Source: GCA-2720975 sp964469565
GTDB lineage: Bacteria > Planctomycetota > UBA1135 > GCA-002686595
Assembly (NCBI GenBank): GCA_964469565.1
Contig: CAYXZD010000018.1
Coordinates: 27,415 to 91,414, forward strand
Direction of reading: 5' to 3'
Length of the DNA: 64,000 bases
In this document: positions 41,151-49,546 of the stretch, in pieces
Numbering within the stretch: the stretch's first letter is position 1
Layout of the letters: every line of letters begins with the position of its first letter
Made by a program: the position numbers and the translations under genes
The notes under the pieces: generated by a model
The model's input: only the letters and a program-made list of their open reading frames with translations
Told to the model about the DNA's origin: nothing
Databases searched by the model: none

Positions 41151-41987
41151 CTGGAGATATCGAGGGGCTCATCCTGGAGGCACTCATGCCCCATCTCAAG
41201 CACTGACCTCTGCGCCGAGGTGTTCAGGTTTCGTGCACAAGCCCACAAGAGTAGAGATGACCATTGCCCCATCACCTAAGCCCCATTCCTGTGGTCACAC
41301 TGAATGGCCGTGATGAAGGTTGAGTGGATGGGGACTGGAATGGATCGATTCCTTCTCCGGGACGTTTAGGCCAATTCTCCAAAGACAAAATCGACATTTT
41401 CTACACCTTGATTATGCATGTCTCAATTGTGGGATTACCTGCAGTCATGCTCCAGCGTGAAGGGTCGGCTCTGTACAGCATTGCGGTGGATTGAGACCAT
41501 CGAGAGGCCCAATCCCCCCCACCACGCTGTCAAGAAAGGGGTAATCTCACGATGGGACCCAACGAATCCAGTCTAGGGCCTTCATAATTGAAGATTCCTA
41601 CAGGTCTCAAGTTTTCCAACAACCCTTCCGAAAAACGTGACATGGAATGCCGAGCCCTCGCCAGCTTGCAAGGTGATTGGATGTTCCTAGGAATTCAATC
41701 GCCGGATTCTGAGATCGCCAAAGGCAACTTCCTGACCGACGGCGAGATTTGAAAACAACCGCCAGCCAAGTCCCTACGCCCTTACCGTGCGTCTCAACGT
41801 CCGGGGTCCGTGACGGGGCCTAGATCGGGGAGCAGTGCCCCGACCTAGACAGTAGAGTCTTGTGCTGATTCAACAGCAGGCCCAGGGGGAATCATGAGGG
41901 CCAGCTCAACGAGTGGAACTGGGAGAGTCCCGCTCGTTGTGCAATCCCCAATACAGAATGGAAACCACAGCGCATAGGGGGGACAGA
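41151..41987. other. Long non-coding stretch before the beta-helix lipoprotein gene
   Basis: About 840 bp without a supported coding region, unusually AT-rich near 41380-41420 and 41560-41640 for this genome. A stem-loop lies near its 3' end: TCGGGG (41825-41830) pairs with CCCCGA (41838-41843), extended by CTAG/CTAG arms at 41820-41823 and 41845-41848. It may hold the promoter, a long leader or an RNA gene for the downstream lipoprotein. Confidence 0.5.
41820..41848. other. Stem-loop upstream of the lipoprotein gene
   Basis: Six-bp stem TCGGGG/CCCCGA with a 7-nt loop, plus outer CTAG/CTAG pairing after one mismatch. It lies 140 bp before the lipoprotein start and could be a leader hairpin or the terminator of an unannotated transcript. 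Confidence 0.4.
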
Positions 41988-44633
41988 ATGAACAGCAAAA
42001 TGGAAACAAAGCGACTCGAGGCATTCAACCGACTCGGACGATGTTCGATCCTAGTTTTGACGACTTGGGCCCTGGGCTCGTGCTCAGATATCCCCGGGAT
42101 GGGGTCAGGTTCTGGCTCCTCAGATGGAAGCGTCAGCGACTACGACTTTAGTGTAGACGATGACAGCGCCTACGAAGTGAGCGGAACTTGGGGTCGCCAG
42201 TTTCCAAAAGGACGGCGCGAGTTCCAACTGACCAACTCATCCAAGTCAGCGATCGTTGAGTGGAACCTCGACGGAGCCATCGCTTGGCTGAGTTTTTCGT
42301 CCACATCGGGCAAGCTTTTTCCAGGCACCACGGAGACCGTCGTTGTCCAGATCAATCAGCCCGTTGCTCGCCTCTTGAGCATTGGCCGCTATCCCGCCGA
42401 CGTCGTCTTCAAGGACTTACGCAATCCCGAAGGTGAGATCTACCTCGCCTTCGCGCTAACGGTCAATCCCGAGGTCGGCGGATCTGGCTTGTACGCTTCC
42501 CCTGAAGATGGATATGACCTCAATTTTGACCTCAGTGCTGGGATTGTATCGAGTGATCTTACGCTGCTGTTGGGCAATGACGCACCCAACCCCATCAACT
42601 GGCTCGCAAGCACCGACCAAGACTGGCTGCAACTCAACAACGGGTCCGCAGGCATCTTGGGATCAGGCACGACGAGTAATCTTGCCGTCAGTATCGATGG
42701 AGAGCTCTTGGCCGCCCGTGGTGAGGGCCTCCACAGTGCCTTCGTTACTTTGCAAGAGGATGCTCCCCTCAGCCCCCCACTGCCCATCGAGGTCCGAGTC
42801 ACTCTGGACCAGGGTTCGAGTGACGGGCGCGTAACGGCAGGCTTGCAGGCCCTCTGGGACTTCGAAGATGCGAGTGATCCAACCCGTGTGCCCGACGTTT
42901 CAGGCGTTTCGCCAGCCCTCGACCTCTCCATTGAAGATCCCGCCAACACCATTTGGGTGCCTGGGATTCTGAGCATCACCCAGCCCACCCGCGTGGCCTC
43001 CAGTGGGGCAGCGACCCAACTGGCTAGCGCACTCATGGCTTCGGGAGAGATCACCCTTGAGTCCTGGGTCACCCCAGCGAACGTCACCCAGAGTGGGCCC
43101 GCTCGAATCATGACGATGTCATCGGGTTCAGCCACGCGAGACTTCACGCTGGGTCAAGGGATGTGGGGTAGTGCGGCAACGGATTCCTACAATGCGCGCC
43201 TGCGCACCACGGCCACCGATCCAAACGGCATGCCCATGGTGGATACCGGTGGCGGCGTTGCACGAGCGCAATTACAGCACGTGGTCTATACCCGAGCCGC
43301 TGACGGCACAGCCAAGATCTGGGTTGATGGCAATCTAGAGTTGATGGATCAAACCCCTGGCCTCTTCCAGAACTGGGACTCTGGCTTCCAGTTTGCCCTA
43401 GCCAATGAGATCTCCGCATCCCGTCCCTGGCTGGGAGTCCTGCACCTCTCGGCTATTTATGACCGAGCTCTCACGGACGCTGAAGTTCAGCAGAATTACT
43501 CCGTGGGTCCTGGCGATGCTGACGTGGCCCTCATCAACGTGGACCCAGCCACAAACTTTGGCCTCAATGGCCAAGAAGGCACGGACTTCTCGGGTATCAC
43601 GAAGACCTACACGGTCAAGAACCCTGGCACAGCCCCAGTCTCTTGGGGCGTCTATAGCGACGCGAGTTGGATCACCCTCACGGGATCCCAACAGGGCAAC
43701 CTGAACCCTGGCCAATCGAGCCAACTGATCGTCGGCGTCGACCCCCAAGTCGCTGCCACCTTCACACCCGGAACCTATACGGGCACCCTTTACTTCACGA
43801 ACGACACAAACTCCTACGGAGACACCCAACGCCTCGTCTCCGTCTACATCTCCCCCCCCGGCGGCGGCTCCGGCGACAAGCCCGGCCCCAACAACACCGG
43901 CCCGTATGATGAGTCGATTTTGGAGACGGTTCCAGGAATGACAATCACCGTAGACGGCACGGTCATTGAGAATGCATCGTTCACGGGAATGGTGACCATC
44001 CAAGCCAACAACGTCACCATCCGGAATTTCCGAGTAGACGGGGGTGGTACGGCCCAATACGGAATCCGTCCTATACAAGGATTCACAGGCAACCTCCTTG
44101 AAGATGGCGAAGTTATGAATATCTACGGTCCTGGAATCTACGGTGGCGGTTTCACCGCCCGTAGACTCAACGTCCACGACACGGGTACCGATGGATTCAA
44201 GTGCCGCAGCAACACCCTGGTCGAGTCCTGCTGGGTCCACAACCTAGGGCTGAAAGCTGGCGCCCACGCTGATTGCAACCAAACGCGCAAAGGCTCGAAT
44301 ATTACCCTGCGCGGCAATTTCCTAGATCTTCCGGCAAATACGGGGGGCGGCTACAAATCCAACTCTGCTTCCATCAATCAGGCTGAACTCGGGGACATTT
44401 CCAATCTGGTGATCGACGGGAATTGGCTCAACGGTGGCAACTACACCATCTATTTCAGAGCAGATGCGAAGTACGGATTCTCAAACTCCGATTGCCATCT
44501 GACAAACAACCGCTTCGGTCGAGACTTCCGCTATGGAGTCCTCAATGTGGGCGGAAATGTGACCAACCTCAACGTCGATGGAAATGTCTGGGATGACACC
44601 GGTGAATGGATGGACATCAACGACAACTACTAG
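41988..44633 (+). CDS. Surface lipoprotein: BACON, LamG and beta-helix domains
   Basis: Predicted lipoprotein of 881 residues. Lipobox ALGSC follows a hydrophobic signal (ILVLTTWALGSC). Residues about 60-150 and 175-275 look like BACON-type Ig domains (AIVEWNLDGAIAWLSFSSTS; NPINWLASTDQDWLQLNNGS). Residues 285-480 resemble a LamG/concanavalin fold (TAGLQALWDFEDASD; ITLESWVTPANV; HLSAIYDRALTDAEVQQNYS). A third BACON-like region follows (PVSWGVYSDASWITLTGSQQ). The last 250 residues form a parallel beta-helix (NNVTIRNFRVDGGG, SNITLRGNFLDLPA, ISNLVIDGNWLNGG), as in polysaccharide lyases. It may trim, modify or bind the locus polymer. ATG 41988 is preferred; ATG 42000 is possible and 41913 adds an unsuitable leader. 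Confidence 0.82.
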   Translation: MNSKMETKRLEAFNRLGRCSILVLTTWALGSCSDIPGMGSGSGSSDGSVSDYDFSVDDDSAYEVSGTWGRQFPKGRREFQLTNSSKSAIVEWNLDGAIAWLSFSSTSGKLFPGTTETVVVQINQPVARLLSIGRYPADVVFKDLRNPEGEIYLAFALTVNPEVGGSGLYASPEDGYDLNFDLSAGIVSSDLTLLLGNDAPNPINWLASTDQDWLQLNNGSAGILGSGTTSNLAVSIDGELLAARGEGLHSAFVTLQEDAPLSPPLPIEVRVTLDQGSSDGRVTAGLQALWDFEDASDPTRVPDVSGVSPALDLSIEDPANTIWVPGILSITQPTRVASSGAATQLASALMASGEITLESWVTPANVTQSGPARIMTMSSGSATRDFTLGQGMWGSAATDSYNARLRTTATDPNGMPMVDTGGGVARAQLQHVVYTRAADGTAKIWVDGNLELMDQTPGLFQNWDSGFQFALANEISASRPWLGVLHLSAIYDRALTDAEVQQNYSVGPGDADVALINVDPATNFGLNGQEGTDFSGITKTYTVKNPGTAPVSWGVYSDASWITLTGSQQGNLNPGQSSQLIVGVDPQVAATFTPGTYTGTLYFTNDTNSYGDTQRLVSVYISPPGGGSGDKPGPNNTGPYDESILETVPGMTITVDGTVIENASFTGMVTIQANNVTIRNFRVDGGGTAQYGIRPIQGFTGNLLEDGEVMNIYGPGIYGGGFTARRLNVHDTGTDGFKCRSNTLVESCWVHNLGLKAGAHADCNQTRKGSNITLRGNFLDLPANTGGGYKSNSASINQAELGDISNLVIDGNWLNGGNYTIYFRADAKYGFSNSDCHLTNNRFGRDFRYGVLNVGGNVTNLNVDGNVWDDTGEWMDINDNY

Positions 44634-44975
44634 GGATACTGGATTCCCACCCAACCCTCTCGGCATAGTGGTGAAGCCTTGACCAGGGTCGGGGGCGATC
44701 CAGCCTAGTCTCATCTGCCAGTTGGCCACGGCCCCTGCACCCTGCAAGGCACTTCGCTGCGGGGGTGACGGGGCCAATACACTTCTCGTGAGCCCTCTCA
44801 AGTCAGTGGGATCTTTGCGCATGCGAGCCATGTCTCGACCATTGATCACTCGATCCACTAGGGGTATCAGAATCGCCAAGACGACTGTAAACTGGCCGGG
44901 GTTCGGGATTCCGCAGCGAGCAAGGCTAGAGTCAACCGTATCCACGCCTGCCATACGACTGCCCCTCACTCGCCC
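44634..44975. other. Intergenic region before the Alg14-like gene
   Basis: About 340 bp without a supported gene. An in-frame stretch on the plus strand ends with a 4-base overlap to the next gene but its translation is compositionally random, so I did not call it. It presumably holds the promoter of the Alg14/Alg13/dehydrogenase set. Confidence 0.45.
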
Positions 44976-45431
44976 ATGAAGAACAAGCGTCTCGTATTTG
45001 CGGTCTCTTCTCCCGGCGGTCACTTTCATCAATTGCTGAAAATACTGCCTGCGGCCGAGGGGCACGACCTCGTGGTCGCCTGTACCCATCCAGACTATGC
45101 TCAGATGGTCCCCGGGGCGACCTATCACAGTATCCCTGATGCATCCCTCGAATCAAAGTGGCGGCTATTGTGGCAGGCGCTGGTGATTGCCAAGTGCCTG
45201 ATCCGTCACCGCCCTGATGTGATTATCACAACAGGGGCGTCTGCGGGGCACTTCGCAGTCCGAATTGGACGATGGCTAGGTGCAAAAACACTGTGGCTAG
45301 ACTCCGTGGCGAATGCAGAGGAATCATCGCGGTCCGGAGCAAGAACCGGCCCCCATGCGGATCTCTGGCTCACCCAGTGGAAGCACCTCACCCAGCCGGG
45401 CGGACCCAGCTTTAGAGGTAGCGTATTGTGA
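44976..45431 (+). CDS. Alg14-like glycosyltransferase subunit
   Basis: Protein of 151 residues resembling Alg14/PssD, the membrane-associated half of a split GT28-type UDP-sugar transferase. The start RLVFAVSSPGGHFHQLLKIL is characteristic (GGH motif), followed by PDVIITTGASAGHFAVRIGR. The C-terminus resembles the acceptor-side region. It is followed at a 4-base overlap by the Alg13-like partner, so the pair probably works as one enzyme adding a UDP-sugar (often GlcNAc or GlcA) to a lipid-linked acceptor. Confidence 0.88.
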   Translation: MKNKRLVFAVSSPGGHFHQLLKILPAAEGHDLVVACTHPDYAQMVPGATYHSIPDASLESKWRLLWQALVIAKCLIRHRPDVIITTGASAGHFAVRIGRWLGAKTLWLDSVANAEESSRSGARTGPHADLWLTQWKHLTQPGGPSFRGSVL

Positions 45432-45904
45432 TCTTCGTCACTGTAGGAACACAGAAGCCCTTCGACCGACTGATCGAATCCGTAGACAGCTGGGCGGGGA
45501 AACACGCCGACACTCGGGTGTTCGCTCAAACGGGCGGAGGAAAGTACTCCCCAAAAAACATTGACCATGCATCCACACTCAGCCCTGCGCAGTTCATGGA
45601 GCACGTCGATGCCGCCTCCATCGTGATCGCACATGCTGGCATGGGTACGATTCTCACGTGCAGGGACAAGGGTAAACGGTTGGTGATTCTTCCGCGCAGG
45701 GAGAGTCTCGGCGAACACCGCAACGATCACCAGTGGGCGACGGCCATGCACCTGCCCAAGCTGCCCGGGATAACGGTCGTCTTAGATGAGAACGACTTGC
45801 ACGCTCAACTAGATTTAGGACTGAGTCTTGCCGAACCACCCCCCGGGGCTTCCGTAGTACCCCACGACCTGATCGCGGCGATCGCATCATTCATCAACGA
45901 ATGA
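45428..45904 (+). CDS. Alg13-like glycosyltransferase subunit (GT28 C-terminal)
   Basis: Catalytic, UDP-sugar-binding half of the split enzyme, 158 residues, like Alg13/PssE. MIFVTVGTQKPFDRLIESVD and VIAHAGMGTILTCRDKGKRLV are hallmarks. It starts with a GTG overlapping the Alg14-like stop and its stop overlaps the dehydrogenase start, so all three are translated together. The C-terminal HRNDHQ segment is where these proteins contact the sugar nucleotide. Confidence 0.9.
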   Translation: MIFVTVGTQKPFDRLIESVDSWAGKHADTRVFAQTGGGKYSPKNIDHASTLSPAQFMEHVDAASIVIAHAGMGTILTCRDKGKRLVILPRRESLGEHRNDHQWATAMHLPKLPGITVVLDENDLHAQLDLGLSLAEPPPGASVVPHDLIAAIASFINE

Positions 45905-47265
45905 CTCATCTAAGAGAAGATCAAATGCACGGAATCGCACAGTTGCGAATGAAGATCATGGAGGGTTCCGTTGAAGTCGCAGTTGTGGGTCTCGGATCCG
46001 TAGGCCTACCGCTCTGCGAGGCGCTCATCGAAGGTGGTTTGCAGGTTACCGGCATTGAAATCGATCAGGCGAGGGTCGATTCCCTGAATTCTGGAGGCAC
46101 CTACTTGGCCCAGTTCAGCCCCCAACGCGCCCAATCACTCGTGGGCTCGACCAGATTCAAGGCCACGAACTCAGTCAAAGCAATCCGAGAAGCTGATGTC
46201 GTCATCATCTGCGTCCCGACTCCCCTTTCCCCTGACAAGTCGCCCAATCTAGCCACCGTGCTACAGGTCGCCACCGAGTGTGGTAGAAACGCCCGTGGCG
46301 GCCAGCTCTTCATACTAGAGTCCACTTCCTATCCCGGCACAACTGAGGGAGTGTTCGCACCTGCCATCCTCTCCGCAGTACCTGAAGCCCAGCGTGCCGC
46401 TGGGGGTGAGGAGTTTTTATTTGCGTACTCACCCGAGCGTGAAGATCCGGGTAGAACGACCCACACGACAAGAACTACTCCCAAACTCGTTGGGGGCACA
46501 ACTCCACTGGCCACAGAACTTGCGGCCGCGGTTTATGAATACGCGGTCGAAGTGGTCGTGAAGCTCACGAATGCGCGTACAGCAGAAGCTTCGAAAATGT
46601 TGGAGAACACGTTTCGCTCTGTAAACATCGCACTCGCCAACGAGATGAAACAATGCCTCGCGGGAATGGGAGTAGACATATGGGAGGCAATCGAAGCAGC
46701 AAGCACTAAGCCTTTCGGGTACATGCCTTTCGAGCCGGGACCCGGCGTAGGTGGGCATTGTATCTCAGTCGACCCTTATTACTTTGCGTGGCGAGCATCA
46801 GAGACGGGCTCCCCCGCCACTCTGATCGAATTGGCAAATTCAATCAATGCTCAAGCACCTGGGTATGTAGCCAAGTGTACGCAGCAGGCATTGCAAGAAG
46901 CAGGTATCGATCCTGCTGCAGCGACACTATTGCTCATTGGCCTGGCGTATAAACCCAATGTCAACGACATTCGAGACTCGCCTGCCATTTCACTCGTCAA
47001 GCGATTCCATGACATCGGGGCAGCGGTGGAGTATCACGACCCGTTCATCCCAATCACCTGTATCGACGGGCTCTCTGGAACAGACTCTATGAGTACTCCG
47101 CTGACGGAGGAGTCATTAGCTCGATTTGACGCCGTGGTCATTGCCACCAACCACGACGCCGTTGACTACGCCCTCATAGGGGAGCATGCACGGATCATCC
47201 TCGACACTCGAAATGCCATGAAAAAGGCAGGGGTGAAGCCTGTGGGCAAACTGATCTTAGCCTAG
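45901..47265 (+). CDS. UDP-sugar 6-dehydrogenase (UDP-GlcNAc/ManNAc type)
   Basis: NAD-dependent enzyme oxidising a UDP-sugar to the uronic acid, 454 residues. The NAD motif is VAVVGLGSVGLPLCEAL near residues 22-38; CVPTPL and ESTSYPGTTE follow; catalytic Cys287 sits in PGPGVGGHCISVDPYYF, as in the WbpA/TviB/WecC group acting on UDP-HexNAc rather than UDP-glucose. The C-terminal domain has IGLAYKPNVNDIRDSPA. It predicts an acidic sugar (HexNAcA) in the polymer. It overlaps the Alg13-like gene by 4 bases and the convergent sulfotransferase by 9 bases. Confidence 0.92.
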   Translation: MTHLREDQMHGIAQLRMKIMEGSVEVAVVGLGSVGLPLCEALIEGGLQVTGIEIDQARVDSLNSGGTYLAQFSPQRAQSLVGSTRFKATNSVKAIREADVVIICVPTPLSPDKSPNLATVLQVATECGRNARGGQLFILESTSYPGTTEGVFAPAILSAVPEAQRAAGGEEFLFAYSPEREDPGRTTHTTRTTPKLVGGTTPLATELAAAVYEYAVEVVVKLTNARTAEASKMLENTFRSVNIALANEMKQCLAGMGVDIWEAIEAASTKPFGYMPFEPGPGVGGHCISVDPYYFAWRASETGSPATLIELANSINAQAPGYVAKCTQQALQEAGIDPAAATLLLIGLAYKPNVNDIRDSPAISLVKRFHDIGAAVEYHDPFIPITCIDGLSGTDSMSTPLTEESLARFDAVVIATNHDAVDYALIGEHARIILDTRNAMKKAGVKPVGKLILA

Positions 47266-48327
47266 GCGGATAAGTCCTCTAACTCTGCGCGCAACATACG
47301 CAAAGATGTTCCCTGTGCGATCGCTGTTGGCACGAAGCGCTCGCCAAACTGCAAAGGGGAGCTGAATCAACTCCCAAGCAAAACGCCCCCACGCAGATCC
47401 CTTCCCCACACGCTCGTAGCCCGCCCCGACCAGCGTGGGGCCAAGACATCGTTCGATGACTAGTATCTCGGCATTCGTTAGTCGTGTGCGCCAGTGATTG
47501 ACTGCATCCATCTGGAATCCTCCATGCGCGTCATAGGAGTGGAAAGAGCTGTTGAGAACGGGGGCATCGAGAGTTCGTTCCGTAAATGCTACACCAAGCC
47601 ATTCCGACAGCGACCGCAAGACCCTCTCGCTATCTCCAACTAGATTCTCATAGGACAGGATGCGAATTGAGTCCGTCCCGATTTCCTTCTGTGCGGATAG
47701 GGCGGCTGCCACCCCACTTTTCCAAAGCAGGGTGGCAATAATGATATTGTAGGAGTTGCGCGCACGGGCCTCTTCTGTTCGAAGTGCGTTGGCATGACCC
47801 GGGTCGACTTCTAAGTCAAAACCGCCCTGGTTCTTCCAATCCCTATAGGACGCCACAACCGCGCGTGGATCCCGCACCATGACGATGATCCGGGCATCCG
47901 GAAAGCGGGCGTGAATCTCTCGCATGCGGAATATGTGCCGCGGTGTTTTTTCACCCCAAATCTTTGCGGACTCGCGGTCCAAACCGGTCTTGCAATAGGC
48001 CACAAAAAGCGAGTCCGGAGTGACGGGTTGTTGGCTCTTTGCAGTCAGTTCGCCCCGCTGAAGCAAACCCTGGCTTGCATCTCCGCCATGCCCATAGGGC
48101 CTGTGAGTCAGTGCACGGAAGTAATCCTCGCATTCGTCAATCTGACCAGCATCACTGAGGGGTTTCTCTGGTGAATCAAAGCGCCCCCTTAGATCATCAA
48201 AGTAATGGGTTTCCCCGGTGATGTAGATATCGGGGTGCTTGTTCAGGACTGACCTCAGCAGTGCTGTGCCGGACCGGGAGGCCCCAACTATGAACAATGG
48301 TCTAGAGTCTTTTGATTTCGGTGGCAT
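47257..48327 (-). CDS. Sulfotransferase (PAPS-dependent)
   Basis: A PAPS sulfotransferase of 356 residues. The 5'-phosphosulfate loop is LFIVGASRSGTALLRSVLNK near residues 11-30, the 3'-phosphate-binding segment is ARIIVMVRDPRAVVASYRDW near 148-167, and GEKTPRHI marks the intervening helix. It may sulfate a sugar of the polymer made here. Its stop overlaps the 3' end of the UDP-sugar dehydrogenase gene by 9 bases on the opposite strand. Sulfated exopolysaccharides are known from marine bacteria; the acceptor is inferred from context only. Confidence 0.9.
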   Translation of the reverse strand: MPPKSKDSRPLFIVGASRSGTALLRSVLNKHPDIYITGETHYFDDLRGRFDSPEKPLSDAGQIDECEDYFRALTHRPYGHGGDASQGLLQRGELTAKSQQPVTPDSLFVAYCKTGLDRESAKIWGEKTPRHIFRMREIHARFPDARIIVMVRDPRAVVASYRDWKNQGGFDLEVDPGHANALRTEEARARNSYNIIIATLLWKSGVAAALSAQKEIGTDSIRILSYENLVGDSERVLRSLSEWLGVAFTERTLDAPVLNSSFHSYDAHGGFQMDAVNHWRTRLTNAEILVIERCLGPTLVGAGYERVGKGSAWGRFAWELIQLPFAVWRALRANSDRTGNIFAYVARRVRGLIRLG

Positions 48328-48505
48328 GATAAAAACCTCTGCGAGAACGAGTCGTCAATGAGTGGGGTCCGAGCGAACCGGGAGTTTCGAGTTCAGTCTT
48401 TGGGCTAAAAACTGGACCGACCTTTCAGGCCGGACACATCGCGGTGTACCCCTGATTCTTGATTCTGCCGAAAAGCTCGCGATGCGATTATTGGCCCGAT
48501 AAGCG

Positions 48506-49546
48506 TCAAAGTGATCCAACTCCCACGTCGTCTTTCTTTAGGGGTGCGGCGTCCTGGTCCTGTGGGCGCCCAACAGCATGTTGAGACCACGCACCTCTAG
48601 CACGCCAGATCTGACGCCATTCTTCGCGTCTTTCAGAGTAAACTTCCCCTCGTGTCGCTGCGAGTACAGTAAAGGCTGCGAGCCTGTTGATTGCGTGAAG
48701 GCGAAGAAGGAATGAGCCGATGGCTGCTGAGACGCCATTCCAATGCTGCTTATAAAACAGCGCCTTTGCTGTATTCAGCCTAATGCGCTTCGCACTCCTC
48801 ACACGCTCGGATGCACCTCCGATATGCACAATCACGACATCGGGTGTGAATCTTGGCTGCGCGCCAACCTTGCGAGCGCGCATGCACAGATCAGCATCCT
48901 CTGAATACATCCAGAATAGGGGCGAAAAGCCACCCAACTCCGACCAAAACGCACGCTTGATGAGAAGAAGACAACCACTAATCATGTCTACTTCTCGTTC
49001 AGTGTTGCGCTGCCAACCCCCTATCCCTTCTGGATTGGTCCAGGCTGACCCCCTGAATAGTGTCCTTAACCCTATGGCGTCGAAGAACAAACTCCTGAGA
49101 CTAGGGAATCCCCAGCATGACGTCGGGTTTAGGGAACCGTTTGGGAAAAGGGTTTTTCCACCCCACAGTTTCGCTTCAGGTTTGCGGTCGGCAAACGCCA
49201 AGAGTCGTTCCACGGCATGCTCCATGACCAATGTGTCGGGATTCAGAAGGAGGATGTACTCGGAATCGGCAAGCTCGGCCAGTCTGTTGTTCGCAGCCCC
49301 GAATCCAATGTTCTCCTTTGAGGCAATTAGGTGAACCTGGGGAAAGGCCTGGCTCACTGCTTCGGCGGAGCCATCGGAAGAGTGATTGTCCCACACAAAC
49401 ACCTCTATGAGCCCCTTGGGCGTTGTCGCCAACAGACTTGAAATGCAGTCCAAAAGCATCTGGCGAGTCTGATAGCTAACGATCAGAACTGCGATCGTTG
49501 GTTTGGCCTCGGGGCCCTCGCATTGGTGGTTACCCTGGACGGTCAT
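48506..49546 (-). CDS. Glycosyltransferase family 2 (rhamnosyltransferase-like)
   Basis: GT-A fold glycosyltransferase of 346 residues. AVLIVSYQTRQMLLDCISSL and FVWDNHSSDGSAEAV mark the N-terminus; the metal-binding DxD-type motif is LLLNPDTLVMEHAVERLLAF; WMYSEDADLCMRARKVGAQP is the family's conserved ED motif, common in rhamnosyltransferases. It probably adds one sugar of the repeat unit. It follows the Wzy-like gene with a 4-base overlap. Confidence 0.92.
   Translation of the reverse strand: MTVQGNHQCEGPEAKPTIAVLIVSYQTRQMLLDCISSLLATTPKGLIEVFVWDNHSSDGSAEAVSQAFPQVHLIASKENIGFGAANNRLAELADSEYILLLNPDTLVMEHAVERLLAFADRKPEAKLWGGKTLFPNGSLNPTSCWGFPSLRSLFFDAIGLRTLFRGSAWTNPEGIGGWQRNTEREVDMISGCLLLIKRAFWSELGGFSPLFWMYSEDADLCMRARKVGAQPRFTPDVVIVHIGGASERVRSAKRIRLNTAKALFYKQHWNGVSAAIGSFLLRLHAINRLAAFTVLAATRGEVYSERREEWRQIWRARGAWSQHAVGRPQDQDAAPLKKDDVGVGSL

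Noticed and set aside
44722..44979. 85-residue plus-strand frame ending with an ATGA overlap to the Alg14-like gene
   Set aside because: Overlap is suggestive, but composition is random (many Arg, Thr, Ser), with no domain.
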